64,000 nt of DNA from Taibaiella koreensis (lineage in GTDB: Bacteria; Bacteroidota; Bacteroidia; Chitinophagales; Chitinophagaceae). Shown here in pieces: positions 17,577-26,261 of this stretch. The first letter of the stretch is position 1. Every line of letters starts with the position of its first letter. Under the pieces are notes generated by a model. The model was not told the origin of the DNA and did no database searches. It worked only from the letters and a program-made list of their open reading frames with translations. The stretch covers positions 782,094 to 846,093 of the forward strand of contig NZ_QVNU01000003.1 in assembly GCF_003545715.1 (NCBI RefSeq). The letters run 5' to 3'. The position numbers were made by a program, and so were the translations under genes.

Positions 17577-18368
17577 ATGCCTTCATTGACGATAAGCCTT
17601 ATCCAGCGCTCGCTTCACTGGGAAGATAAGGACCGGAACCTGCAGCAATTCAGCGAAGTAATAGCGACACTGCCGCCGGCTGCCCAGGTGGCTGTACTGC
17701 CCGAAATGTTCAGCACCGGCTTTAGTATGAAACCGGAAGTACTGGCCGAGACCATGGACGGCCCCACAGTATCCTGGATGCGGGCAACCGCCAGGCAATG
17801 CCGTAAGATCCTTACCGGCAGTGTTATTATAGAAGAAGACGGCCATTACTACAACCGTTTGATCTGGATGTTGCCCAATGGCGCGCATTACCACTACGAC
17901 AAACGGCATCTCTTTGGCTATGCCGGTGAAGACAAACACTACGCCGCTGGCGATAAACGGTTGATCGTGCAGGTCAATGGCTGGAAGCTCTGCCTGCAGG
18001 TATGCTACGATCTGCGTTTCCCGGTATGGGCACGGCAACAGCAAGCCACGGCGGGTATAGCAGAATATGATATCCTGGTATATGTGGCCAATTGGCCCCA
18101 ACGTCGCAGTCATGCCTGGAAGACCTTATTGCAGGCCCGGGCGATAGAGAACCAATGCTATGTAATAGGCGTGAACCGTATAGGCGAAGACGGTAACGGG
18201 ATCTACCACAGCGGCGACAGCATGCTGGTCGATCCGCTGGGCAATGCGCTGTGGCAGCAAGCCGATGAGCCGGCCGTGTACACACACACCTTCGAGCCTG
18301 AAGCGCTGGCCGGAGCGCGGGATCATTTCCCTTTCCTTCACGATGCCGATCCCTTTCTGATCCGGTAA
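17577..18368 (+). CDS. Omega-amidase / nitrilase-superfamily hydrolase (YafV/Nit2 type)
   Basis: A 263-aa cytoplasmic carbon-nitrogen hydrolase. The catalytic triad is seen as E43 (LPEMFSTGFSM), K109 (YDKRHLFGYAGE) and C143 (QVCYDLRFPVW). RxFPVW and GFSM-type surroundings match omega-amidases, which hydrolyse alpha-ketoglutaramate or alpha-ketosuccinamate in nitrogen and methionine salvage. It is monocistronic with a terminator 4 bases downstream. The family is certain; the precise substrate is inferred. Confidence 0.88.
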   Translation: MPSLTISLIQRSLHWEDKDRNLQQFSEVIATLPPAAQVAVLPEMFSTGFSMKPEVLAETMDGPTVSWMRATARQCRKILTGSVIIEEDGHYYNRLIWMLPNGAHYHYDKRHLFGYAGEDKHYAAGDKRLIVQVNGWKLCLQVCYDLRFPVWARQQQATAGIAEYDILVYVANWPQRRSHAWKTLLQARAIENQCYVIGVNRIGEDGNGIYHSGDSMLVDPLGNALWQQADEPAVYTHTFEPEALAGARDHFPFLHDADPFLIR

Positions 18369-18372
18369 TAAA

Positions 18373-18405
18373 TTTTCCCGGGGCAAACTTTGCTCCCCGG
18401 GAAAA
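18373..18405. terminator. Bidirectional terminator (omega-amidase / RiPP precursor)
   Basis: TTTTCCCGGGG, loop of about 11 bases, CCCCGGGAAAA, then CATTTTT. It lies between the omega-amidase gene and the minus-strand precursor gene. Confidence 0.85.
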
Positions 18406-18420
18406 CATTTTTCATTCAGC

Positions 18421-18633
18421 TTAAGGACAGGTGAATATCGTCGGACATTGGATCTGTACGGTTGCGGCGCAGGACATACAACCGGCGGGATTCCCGGGCG
18501 GGACCAGTTGCGTCTGTCCCACGATCGTACGCCATTCGCCGCCTACAATCCGGGAAGCTTCCTTGCCGGCCAAGGCCAGGACGATGTCTTTGCTCAGCGA
18601 CAGCCTTTGCAGGCCTACTCTTGTCTTTTTCAT
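18421..18633 (-). CDS. RiPP precursor, class I lanthipeptide leader type
   Basis: A 70-aa peptide with two parts. Residues 1-32 (MKKTRVGLQRLSLSKDIVLA, continuing to a double glycine, IVGG) follow the Bacteroidota lanthipeptide leader pattern: basic start, Leu-x-Leu-x-Lys, Ile-x-x-Leu, then GG. Residues 33-70 form a core rich in Thr/Ser and carrying four Cys in its last 22 residues (CMSC, QC, TC). Such Cys plus Ser/Thr cores become thioether-ringed peptides after LanB/LanC modification. No modification enzyme, transporter or protease gene lies within this window near it, so it is an orphan or served in trans. Other frames over the same DNA lack any such pattern. Confidence 0.72.
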   Translation of the reverse strand: MKKTRVGLQRLSLSKDIVLALAGKEASRIVGGEWRTIVGQTQLVPPGNPAGCMSCAATVQIQCPTIFTCP

Positions 18634-18702
18634 AAAATTGATGTTTGGTGAAGCCCAAAGCTAAGCCCGCCTACTGAAAATAAATTGCAGCGGCGGCAAT
18701 GC

Positions 18703-20775
18703 TCAGGGAAGTGGCGGATAGCTCCAGGCTCCATCTTCCTGTACCCAATGTACAGGCGCGCCTGCCGCGCTGAGCTTTGCTTTCCATTGCAAGGCCTTCC
18801 AGCGGGGCAAGCTCCCGTCGATAATGATCATGCGGGGATGAAAAGTATAATACCAGGCCTCCGGGTCAAAAGCGCAGTGTGACGATACCACGAGAAAATC
18901 GACGGGAAAACTGCTGCCTGGCACAATACCAGCGCAATGATCCAGGAACAGGATGCGTTTGCCACTGATATAACAGGTTTGCCCTTGTGTAGCTGCAACG
19001 GCCGTTGCTCTGAAGGCAAGGCGGGCAGGTAGCAGCGTGTATTGATCTGTCTTCCGGTCTGGTAAAGTATCGGGGAACACCGGCCGCACCTGTTTGCCAG
19101 TAAACACATCGGCCGCCGAGACCCGGGCTACGTTGTAGACAACCACCCGTTTTTGCTGCAGGGCTGCCTGGTCTTTGATCACAAGATCTGCTAAAAAAAG
19201 CAGGCTACCGAGACCGCTTGCGAACAGATAAAGGCTGCGTTTGTACCATAGAAAAAGAATAAATCCGGTAACGGCAAGCATCAGTAGCCAATATTCAAAT
19301 ACATCGATGTACAGCGCTTGCATGCGGCCAGGTGTGTGGGCAGCCAGAAAGCGGACTAGTGTATTGAAGCCGCTTGTGAGTGCGGTGAGTACGTCGCCCA
19401 GCCAGATGCAGGGCAGGCCGGCGGCATACAGCAGGAAAAGAAGAGAGGAACCATAGAGCAACAGCATGCTGTATAATGCTGCGGGTAAATTGGCGATCAG
19501 GCCCATTAAGGGAAACTGGTGAAAGTAGTAGATCACCAGCGGCGCCACAAGCACCTGGGCTGCAATACTTATCGCCACAGCATCCCAGAGCCAGGCATCG
19601 ATGCGGCGCCGGGGCCTGTACCAGCGCCGCACCGGAGCATAGAACAGCAATATGGAGAGCACAGCCAGAAAGGAGAGCTGGACACCAACATCATAAAGCC
19701 AGAAAGGATTGTAGCAAAGCAGCAAAAAGCCTGTCGCAGCCCATATGTTTACCGGGGTACTGTTCCGGTGAAGCAGCAGGCCCGCCGTGCTGAGGCTGAA
19801 CATGACCGCTGCGCGCACCGCGGATGGGGGAAATCCGGTAAGCGCCACATATAGCCATACGGCCAGTATGGCCAGCAGGTATTTGATGGTGTTGAGCCGG
19901 CGAAAGGGCAGGCAGCGGAACAAGAGCAGGATAAGGGCTCCGAGCAAAACAATATGCATGCCGGATATTGCAATAATATGTACGATGCCGGTTATGGAAT
20001 AGGCTTGCCATAGCTGCTCGTCGAGTGCTGCCCGTTCATTGAGCACGGTGGCGGCGATGAGCGAGCGGGTAACGCTGTCTTTTACAGCCACGTCCAGGCA
20101 ATGTTGCATCGCCTGGCGTAAAGAAGCGAGGGCTGTCATGTTGCCTCTGGTATCCTGCAATAAGTGCATTTGCTCCACAGATAAGAATGCCTGATGAAAC
20201 AAGCCCTGACGGGCCGCGTAATGGGCGTAATCAAAAGCGTTGGGATTGCCCGAGGCCTTTATCCGGTTGAGCTTTGCCGGGATCAGCCACACTTGCCCCG
20301 GCCGGTAAAAAGGCATGCCCTCCTTCTTGTAAATATAAAGCTGCAGCTGCCCTTCGGTCGAAAGCCAACGTCCCCGCTGCCTGATGTTGCTGACCGTAAC
20401 CGGAAGGAATACGCTACGGGCTTTGGGCTTAGGAAAATCGTTGATGGTTACTACAAGCGCATCGGCGTCTTTCAGATAATGACCATACCAGCATTTGCTG
20501 CTCCTGACATCCTGCAGGCTGCTCAGCGCAGCACCCAGGAATAGAAAAGCCATGGCGAGGCCGGTCAGCCGGAACAACGATGTATAGCGTTTCGTATTGT
20601 GTACAAGATGCACGGCCAGCGAAAAGCTTCCGGAGAGCAGGGATAATAATAACCATAGTGCAGAAGGGACCCGGGGAAAGCAGGACCATAGCAGAATGCC
20701 GGCACAGAGGGTGGACAGCAGCCAGAGGAAAGGATAAGCCGGCAACAGTGCGGGGCGTCTTGAAATGCGTGTCAT
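18703..20775 (-). CDS. comEC: ComEC/Rec2-family DNA uptake channel
   Basis: A 690-aa polytopic inner-membrane protein, the channel through which transforming DNA enters the cytoplasm in competent bacteria. The N-terminus has membrane helices and a soluble OB-like domain (about 60-200), then the competence domain with the hallmark GIVHIIAISGMHIVLLGAL (about 270) and a series of helices to about 540. The C-terminal part (about 545-690) has the position of the usual metallo-beta-lactamase domain but lacks HxHxDH, so it appears degenerate. It is monocistronic. Confidence 0.88.
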   Translation of the reverse strand: MTRISRRPALLPAYPFLWLLSTLCAGILLWSCFPRVPSALWLLLSLLSGSFSLAVHLVHNTKRYTSLFRLTGLAMAFLFLGAALSSLQDVRSSKCWYGHYLKDADALVVTINDFPKPKARSVFLPVTVSNIRQRGRWLSTEGQLQLYIYKKEGMPFYRPGQVWLIPAKLNRIKASGNPNAFDYAHYAARQGLFHQAFLSVEQMHLLQDTRGNMTALASLRQAMQHCLDVAVKDSVTRSLIAATVLNERAALDEQLWQAYSITGIVHIIAISGMHIVLLGALILLLFRCLPFRRLNTIKYLLAILAVWLYVALTGFPPSAVRAAVMFSLSTAGLLLHRNSTPVNIWAATGFLLLCYNPFWLYDVGVQLSFLAVLSILLFYAPVRRWYRPRRRIDAWLWDAVAISIAAQVLVAPLVIYYFHQFPLMGLIANLPAALYSMLLLYGSSLLFLLYAAGLPCIWLGDVLTALTSGFNTLVRFLAAHTPGRMQALYIDVFEYWLLMLAVTGFILFLWYKRSLYLFASGLGSLLFLADLVIKDQAALQQKRVVVYNVARVSAADVFTGKQVRPVFPDTLPDRKTDQYTLLPARLAFRATAVAATQGQTCYISGKRILFLDHCAGIVPGSSFPVDFLVVSSHCAFDPEAWYYTFHPRMIIIDGSLPRWKALQWKAKLSAAGAPVHWVQEDGAWSYPPLP

Positions 20776-20894
20776 AAAAGATAAGAAGGTGCACTTATCT
20801 CTTATAGAATGATGGTAGCAGTTTTGGTATCCTGAAGATACACATTTACCATTATTGACACACCTGTCCCGGAGGATATTTTTCGCTGCCGGGC

Positions 20895-22826
20895 CTATAC
20901 CTTTCCGGAAGGCAGATAGGGAATATCCATGATCACCAGGATACCTTTGCCCTTCCCTTCCGTCGTTTTGTCGATAATGCGGAGATCGGCTTTTTTACCG
21001 GTATTCTTGCTAAGCAGCTCCAGTCGCTCCCTGGTAATATATGTGGAAAGAGACTGCTTGCCCGAACTGGCCGTTTTGGGTTGCATGCCGTTGCCATTGT
21101 CTTCGATGGTGCAGCGCAATGTGCCATCGATGCGATCAATGGTAACATCGATGTGCCCTTTGTCAGACAGGTTTTGAATGCCATGCTGTATCGCATTTTC
21201 CACAAAGGGCTGGATCAGCATAGGCGGGATAAGGATATCGTCCTCGTCATAGCCTTCATAAAGGCCGATGTGATAGTCGAATAGGTTTTCGAAACGCATG
21301 TATTGCAGGCTCAGGTAGTTTTTTAGGCCATCTACTTCTTTTTGCAGCGACACAAAGGATTCTCTTGAGTTTTCAAGGCTTACGCGTAGCAGACGGGCAA
21401 ACTGATTGAGGTACCGGATCGACTTGTCTTTTTCATCATTGCGTATAAAGCCCTGCAGGGAAGACAGTGTATTAAAGATGAAATGCGGGTCCATCTGGCT
21501 GCGCAGCAGGCGTTGCTCCAGCTCCATGCTCTCATTGGCGGCCTGCAATTTTCGCTGCCGGATAAAGGCATAGGCAAGCAGTACAGATACGATGAGGGAA
21601 AATCCGAAAGCAAAGATCAGGATCCGTTGCTGTTTGAGAATGGTGGCCTGCGATTCATTTTTAAGTGTCAGCTCCTGTGCGCGGTGCTGTTGCTGTTTCA
21701 GGGAATAGTTGAGATCGAGCGCAGCCAGCTCTTCCCGCTTCTGCATCGCCGATAATTGTTCGCTGGAATTAAAGGTCATGATCAGGTAGGTAAAAGCCGA
21801 ATCGTAGTCCTGCAGCGCACGGTGTATTTTGGCCAGCTCTTCATACGTACGGAATTTGGCTTCTTCATCGTTCTTTTGCTCTGCGATCGCCTGTGCTTCC
21901 CGGGCATATTTTAGCGCGCCGGCATAGTCCCTTTCGTCGAAGCGGGAATAGGACATGTTGAGGTATTCCTGCGGCAGGTCGGCCGTCTGGAGTTTCTTCT
22001 TCAGCTCAAAAGCCTGGTTCTGTAAGGCATATCCTTTTTCCCGGTTGCCCATGCGGATGTACAGCACGCCCTGGGCTGCTATGCTTATGGCCATCATCTG
22101 CTGGTCGCCGGCTTTTTTTGCCAGGGCATAAGCACTGTCCTCATAAAGTAAGGCTTTCCTGAAATCCTTTTGTGCGCCGGCAATGCGCGACTGTTGCGAC
22201 ATAAACTGCCCACGGACGCTATAGTCGCCTGTATCGGCAAAGGTCTGTTGGGAAATCTCGAGGAACTGTTCGGCCCGGTTGGGATCGTCGGCGCGGAACG
22301 ATACTTCAGCAGCCAGGTTATAGGTCCACCAGCGGTAACGGGACTGATACCCCGGCCTTTCGTTAAGCTGCATAATAGGGACCAGCAAGGCAAAAGTGCC
22401 TGCACCTACGCTGCTGTCCATCTGTAGCCGTACGAGCGCCGATTGCTTCAGGGTGATCAGGTCGTAGTCCCGTGCCGTATCCACGCGGGCATAATGCAGC
22501 ATGCGGTTGAACAGCTGTGCGGCGGCCGCTTTCTTCCCTTTTTTATAAGCCTTGTACCCTTGCAGGAATTGCCGGTAGCCGATGATACGGTAGTCGTCCC
22601 GGAACCGGGCGGGCATCGTGCTGTCGAGCCGGTCGAGGAAGGCAGCGCTGTTATGGGAAAGGGCCGAATCTACATAAGCACGGTACAATTGCTCTTCCTC
22701 CGACACGGAAAGATCGGGAAGCTTATGAGTATCGTCTTTTTCCCCCGTGCAGGCTGGTAACAGGAATAAGCTGAAAAGCAGTAAAATCCCGGAAGCGCAA
22801 TAGGATGGGAAAGGTTTTTTCTTCAT
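20895..22826 (-). CDS. LytS/YehU-type sensor histidine kinase with TPR sensor and lipobox
   Basis: A 643-aa sensor kinase. The N-terminus has a lipoprotein-type signal (LLPAC, Cys about 26). Residues about 50-390 are helical TPR-like repeats (for example MAISIAAQGVLYIRMGNREK). One membrane helix follows (about 400-418), then a coiled segment and the His_kinase domain with SQMDPHFIFNTLSSL (H448) and an ATPase N-box ENAIQHGI. The partner LytTR response-regulator gene lies 12 bases upstream in the same operon. The combination of lipobox and later transmembrane helix is notable. Confidence 0.9.
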   Translation of the reverse strand: MKKKPFPSYCASGILLLFSLFLLPACTGEKDDTHKLPDLSVSEEEQLYRAYVDSALSHNSAAFLDRLDSTMPARFRDDYRIIGYRQFLQGYKAYKKGKKAAAAQLFNRMLHYARVDTARDYDLITLKQSALVRLQMDSSVGAGTFALLVPIMQLNERPGYQSRYRWWTYNLAAEVSFRADDPNRAEQFLEISQQTFADTGDYSVRGQFMSQQSRIAGAQKDFRKALLYEDSAYALAKKAGDQQMMAISIAAQGVLYIRMGNREKGYALQNQAFELKKKLQTADLPQEYLNMSYSRFDERDYAGALKYAREAQAIAEQKNDEEAKFRTYEELAKIHRALQDYDSAFTYLIMTFNSSEQLSAMQKREELAALDLNYSLKQQQHRAQELTLKNESQATILKQQRILIFAFGFSLIVSVLLAYAFIRQRKLQAANESMELEQRLLRSQMDPHFIFNTLSSLQGFIRNDEKDKSIRYLNQFARLLRVSLENSRESFVSLQKEVDGLKNYLSLQYMRFENLFDYHIGLYEGYDEDDILIPPMLIQPFVENAIQHGIQNLSDKGHIDVTIDRIDGTLRCTIEDNGNGMQPKTASSGKQSLSTYITRERLELLSKNTGKKADLRIIDKTTEGKGKGILVIMDIPYLPSGKV

Positions 22827-22838
22827 GACAGCGTAAAT

Positions 22839-23588
22839 TTAGCTACCAGTCAGGAAAGAAATAACATGCTCTTTCTTCCGGGTGGAAACCGGTATCTCCT
22901 GGCCGCCCTTCAGGATCAGGTAGCCTTCTTTATGAAAACGGTCGATGAAGCTGACATTGACAAGGTAAGATTGATGCGGACGCAGGAACAGCTGCCGCGG
23001 CAACAGTTCGTCGTACTCCTTGATCGACTTGCTGACGACGATCTTACGTTTGTCGATCAGGTGGAAATGGGTATAGCCGCCATCATTCTGACAATAAACG
23101 ATCTCATCAAAGGCGACTACCTGCAGAAAATACTGGGAACGCAAAACGATGCGGCTTCGGTTAGCCATGTTCTCGCTATTGCCCAGGTGTGCGCGCGCCA
23201 CTTCGAGGCTTTCCTTTACGTCACGGGCTTCCTGCCGGCTGGCTTTCACCTTTTCCAGCGCTTCTTTAAGCTCGGGCTCATCAATTGGCTTGAGCAGGTA
23301 GTCCAGGGCGCCGTACTTGATGGCTTTGATCGCGTATTCGTTGAAGGCCGTAATGAATACCGTATGAAAGCTGATCTTTTCAAGCGACTGCAACAGGTCG
23401 AAGCCGGTGCCATCGCTCAGTTGGATATCCAGGAGCAGCAGGTCGGGCTGGGTTGCATTGATCAGTATTTTGGCCTCGACTACCGAGCCGCAGGTCCCCA
23501 CCACGATGAAGTCCGTGTATGGTTTCAGCAACGATTCCAGGTCTTTCCTGATGATCGGCTCGTCGTCTACAATCAATACACGCAGCAT
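22839..23588 (-). CDS. LytTR-family response regulator
   Basis: A 249-aa transcription factor. The receiver domain (1-120) has acidic residues D8/D9, phospho-acceptor D54 (LLLLDIQLSD), Thr in VFITAFNEYAIKAIKYGA and Lys in LLKPI. The LytTR DNA-binding domain (about 145-245) has DEIVYCQNDGGYTHFHL, SIKEYDELLP and FLRPHQSYLVNV. It is the first gene of the operon with the LytS-type kinase. Confidence 0.95.
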   Translation of the reverse strand: MLRVLIVDDEPIIRKDLESLLKPYTDFIVVGTCGSVVEAKILINATQPDLLLLDIQLSDGTGFDLLQSLEKISFHTVFITAFNEYAIKAIKYGALDYLLKPIDEPELKEALEKVKASRQEARDVKESLEVARAHLGNSENMANRSRIVLRSQYFLQVVAFDEIVYCQNDGGYTHFHLIDKRKIVVSKSIKEYDELLPRQLFLRPHQSYLVNVSFIDRFHKEGYLILKGGQEIPVSTRKKEHVISFLTGS

Positions 23589-23609
23589 ATATTCCCTGGT
23601 TTAAAAGAA

Positions 23610-23617
23610 CAAATATA
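23610..23617 (-). promoter_or_regulatory. -7 element of the LytTR/LytS operon
   Basis: Minus-strand TATATTTG, a match to TAnnTTTG, 21 bases upstream of the response-regulator start. No good -33 is seen. Confidence 0.5.
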
Positions 23618-23809
23618 GAAGCAAAGCCCCATGCTTTATTTCCGTTGGGAATTATTTCACTTTTTCTAAACGATTTACAAGCCTGATATACAAGCGGATT
23701 GCACTCCTTCTTTCGCGGATTTACATTTTGCACCGGCAAATTTGTATGTTGGGTAAAATATTGGTGCCGGTATCCTATTCTCCCAACCCTTTTATCTAAA
23801 AAAGTAAAC

Positions 23810-24433
23810 ATGAAAGCAACAGGTCAATATGCGCCGGTCATTTTGCTGCTCTGCCTTGGGCTGGCGCTTGGTGCGTGCCGTAGCGACAAGGGCGTCGACC
23901 TTTCCGACAAAAGGCAGCTGGCTACACTGCCGGCGAAGATCGGTAAGTACATCGGTCCTGGTATCCTGGTCGCAGATATTCAATTCCTGCCTGCTGACGC
24001 CCGGTATTATTCCAATATAGCGGGATCGGTGCAGCTTACTTATGTGGATCCGGCCAGCCCGGAACATTTTAAACGAATGAGGATCGATCTGAACAGTGGT
24101 TCTGCGTCGGAAGAAGCAGCGTCATTCCGGAATAACCTGGAGCAGCGGGCAGCACTTGAACGCGCGGCCCCGATCAGCGGTCTGGATTATAGCGTGATCG
24201 GGGCGTACTTCGCTTACGTGGCCCGGCAGGCGGCCGCATTACATAAGAGCCCTGCCGGCATGAGGAGCTATTCCATACAAATGGCCAGGGATCCCCGGCA
24301 GATCATCCATACTTTAGCCCTGATCGTAAAGTCAGGCGACCAGGCGGCAGCTTCGCCGGGAAGGGAGCGATATGGTGAATTAGTCTTTACCGGCAAGGCG
24401 GGGGATACTACGAGGGCGGTACCCGGACACTAG
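23810..24433 (+). CDS. Lipoprotein of unknown function
   Basis: A 207-aa predicted lipoprotein: the start MKATGQYAPVILLLCLGLAL leads to lipobox LGAC (Cys 23). The mature part is soluble, with a strand-rich first half and a helical region (EEAASFRNNLEQRAALERA). No known domain is recognised. The ATG at 23810 is chosen because it directly precedes the signal peptide; an upstream in-frame start at 23699 would place 37 unlikely residues in front. It is divergent from the two-component operon. Confidence 0.72.
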   Translation: MKATGQYAPVILLLCLGLALGACRSDKGVDLSDKRQLATLPAKIGKYIGPGILVADIQFLPADARYYSNIAGSVQLTYVDPASPEHFKRMRIDLNSGSASEEAASFRNNLEQRAALERAAPISGLDYSVIGAYFAYVARQAAALHKSPAGMRSYSIQMARDPRQIIHTLALIVKSGDQAAASPGRERYGELVFTGKAGDTTRAVPGH

Positions 24434-24690
24434 ATCACATGGCTTCATTGTGTCGGCGGATTTTGAAAAAGGAATAGCGCTTAGGGGCCGGCGCCTTGCG
24501 GATCTGCATTTCCCTTTCGCAAAGGAACGATGCCGGCTTATGTTTGTCGTGGTTATGGACTGGTTATCCATCCCGGCCCCAGGGCCGCAGGGTGATTTTA
24601 TCAGGGGTTCTGCCTCCCGCTGTTCAGCGAGGTCCTGGCGGAGCGGTTATTGTCCGTGATAGAATCATGAAAGTTGATCAACCATGCAAA
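24434..24690. other. Gene-free spacer
   Basis: Between the lipoprotein stop and the apaG terminator I see no supported gene, repeat or RNA. Short open frames exist on both strands but show no protein-like pattern. Confidence 0.6.
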
Positions 24691-24693
24691 ACA

Positions 24694-24725
24694 AAAAAGA
24701 GCCAGGCTTTTCGCCTGGCTTCTTC
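24694..24725. terminator. Terminator between the lipoprotein gene and apaG
   Basis: AGCCAGGC, loop TTTTC, GCCTGGCT, with an A-run on the left and TCTTCT on the right. On the minus strand it gives a good hairpin plus U-tract directly after apaG. Confidence 0.85.
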
Positions 24726-24732
24726 TATCTGC

Positions 24733-25119
24733 TTAGTTCATTTTAAAGGGAGCGACCAGCTCAAACTCGGGGATCGCTACCGTAAAAAGCTTTTTGTTGT
24801 ACAGGTTCTCCATCTGGTAGCTGCCATACATCTTGCCCATATCGCTGCGCAGGCTGGAAGCCGACACATATTGGTACGATGCTCCGGGCTCCAGAATGGG
24901 CTGCGTGCCCACCACGCCTTCTCCTTCTACCTGCCTGTGATTGCCGTTGGAATCCAGTATATGCCAGTGACGTCGCAACAGCTTTACCGGAACGGACGAG
25001 AAGTTCTCAATGGTGATCCTGTAAGCAAACAGGTAATCGGAATTGAAAGGGTTGCTTTGCTCCGGCTGATAAAACGTCTCTACTGTTATACTCACCCCTT
25101 CTGTTACTTGCTGTATCAT
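24733..25119 (-). CDS. apaG: ApaG-domain protein
   Basis: A 128-aa single-domain protein of the ApaG (DUF525) beta-sandwich family. Conserved blocks are YRITIENFSSVPVKLLRRHWHI, the G-rich VEGEGVVGTQPILEPGASY and MYGSYQM. ApaG has been linked to Co2+/Mg2+ phenotypes in enterobacteria, and the domain also occurs in F-box proteins, but its molecular role is not settled. Lies about 100 bases downstream of recX on the same strand. Confidence 0.92.
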   Translation of the reverse strand: MIQQVTEGVSITVETFYQPEQSNPFNSDYLFAYRITIENFSSVPVKLLRRHWHILDSNGNHRQVEGEGVVGTQPILEPGASYQYVSASSLRSDMGKMYGSYQMENLYNKKLFTVAIPEFELVAPFKMN

Positions 25120-25214
25120 ATCTATAAACCTTTGCGGGCTTCATTTTGTATACGCTATGTAAAAGTATCGAATTTCCGGTATCAGCGCTGCGCTATTTAT
25201 GCACTTTTTGTGTG

Positions 25215-25661
25215 TCAGCGCTCCTGCAATACCCCTGAGACCAGATCCGCCTCATAGCCCTTTTGTAATAAATAACGAAGTACTTTCTGTTTTCGTATCC
25301 AGGGCATTTTTTCGCTTTTCAGCTCCTGCCACTTCTTATCGGCCAACTGCTGCAGGGTGTGGTAGTAATCGCCGGGATCAATTTCCTGCAATCCCTTCCG
25401 GATACAATACGCCGACACCTGTTTTTGTTTAAGGGCCTGTTCGATCTTACGCCGGCCCCACTGCCTTACCCTGAATTTTCCACCACTATAAGACCGTGCA
25501 AACCGTTCTTCGTTTAAAAAATCGTCGGCGATCAGCGCGGCCATGGCTTCCTCCAACGTTGCGCCGCGGAACCCCAGTTCCAGCAATTTGTGCCGTACTT
25601 CGCTGTGGCAACGTTCCTGGTAGGCGCAATAGTGGCGAATAGCGCTCAGGTCAAGGTTCAT
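25215..25661 (-). CDS. recX: RecX-family regulator of RecA
   Basis: A 148-aa helical protein that would modulate RecA filaments. The three-helix RecX repeats are visible: YCAYQERCHSEVRHKLLELG, LIADDFLNEERFARSYSGGKFRVRQWGRRKIEQALK and the C-terminal KQKVLRYLLQKGYEADLV. No recA is nearby. A TATCTTTA-like element lies just upstream on the minus strand. Confidence 0.9.
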   Translation of the reverse strand: MNLDLSAIRHYCAYQERCHSEVRHKLLELGFRGATLEEAMAALIADDFLNEERFARSYSGGKFRVRQWGRRKIEQALKQKQVSAYCIRKGLQEIDPGDYYHTLQQLADKKWQELKSEKMPWIRKQKVLRYLLQKGYEADLVSGVLQER

Positions 25662-25778
25662 AGAAGAATAAAATGTCGTTTGGTTTAAAGATAAGATTAA
25701 AAAGGAAGAGCAGCGCCGGCGCTGCGGCCCTGCACTGCTCTATAGCTTTATTGCGATTATCAATGCCCACCGTCAGGC

Positions 25779-26207
25779 TTAGCGCAGGCGATCCAACGAT
25801 TTGACCAGCTTTTCATCCTTCCTGATACCCGCCCTGGCCATGAACAGAAGCAGCAGGGTTACGAGGGGCAGGAAAGTGCCTACCCAGTAGTGTCCCGGCA
25901 AAGCGGCCATTTCCGGCGTGTTGCGAAAATTGTTGATGCCGATGAACAACCAGGCCTGGAGGCCCACACAGGCCAGTATATTGATCCAGGTAAGACTCAG
26001 CTGGCTCTTCCGGTTCTTGAAGCGGAAGAGGACTACCAAACTGAGTATAATGCTGAGCACCGCCAGTATGATCGCCAGCGGGTCGTTGCCTACGGTCCGG
26101 TTCTGAGCAGTGGTAGTACCGGTGATGACATAAGTGGGAAAATAGAAAATGGTGGCCATAACGATAGCTGCCAGCAACAGCCATAGCGATTGAATGCGTT
26201 GTATCAT
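25779..26207 (-). CDS. DUF4293-family membrane protein
   Basis: A 142-aa inner-membrane protein with four hydrophobic helices (about 8-28, 44-62, 75-92, 108-126) and the characteristic start MIQRIQSLWLLLAAIVM. This family is found in Bacteroidota and has no known function. It lies 54 bases downstream of serS on the same strand. Confidence 0.85.
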   Translation of the reverse strand: MIQRIQSLWLLLAAIVMATIFYFPTYVITGTTTAQNRTVGNDPLAIILAVLSIILSLVVLFRFKNRKSQLSLTWINILACVGLQAWLFIGINNFRNTPEMAALPGHYWVGTFLPLVTLLLLFMARAGIRKDEKLVKSLDRLR

Positions 26208-26261
26208 AGTGTTCGTTTAAAGTGGACAATATGCCGGGCATTATGCACAGCAGGTGTTGGA

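Noticed and set aside
18416..18658. Alternative 80-codon minus-strand frame over the RiPP precursor
   Set aside because: Arg-rich without pattern; the overlapping frame 18421-18633 shows the leader/GG/Cys-core organisation.
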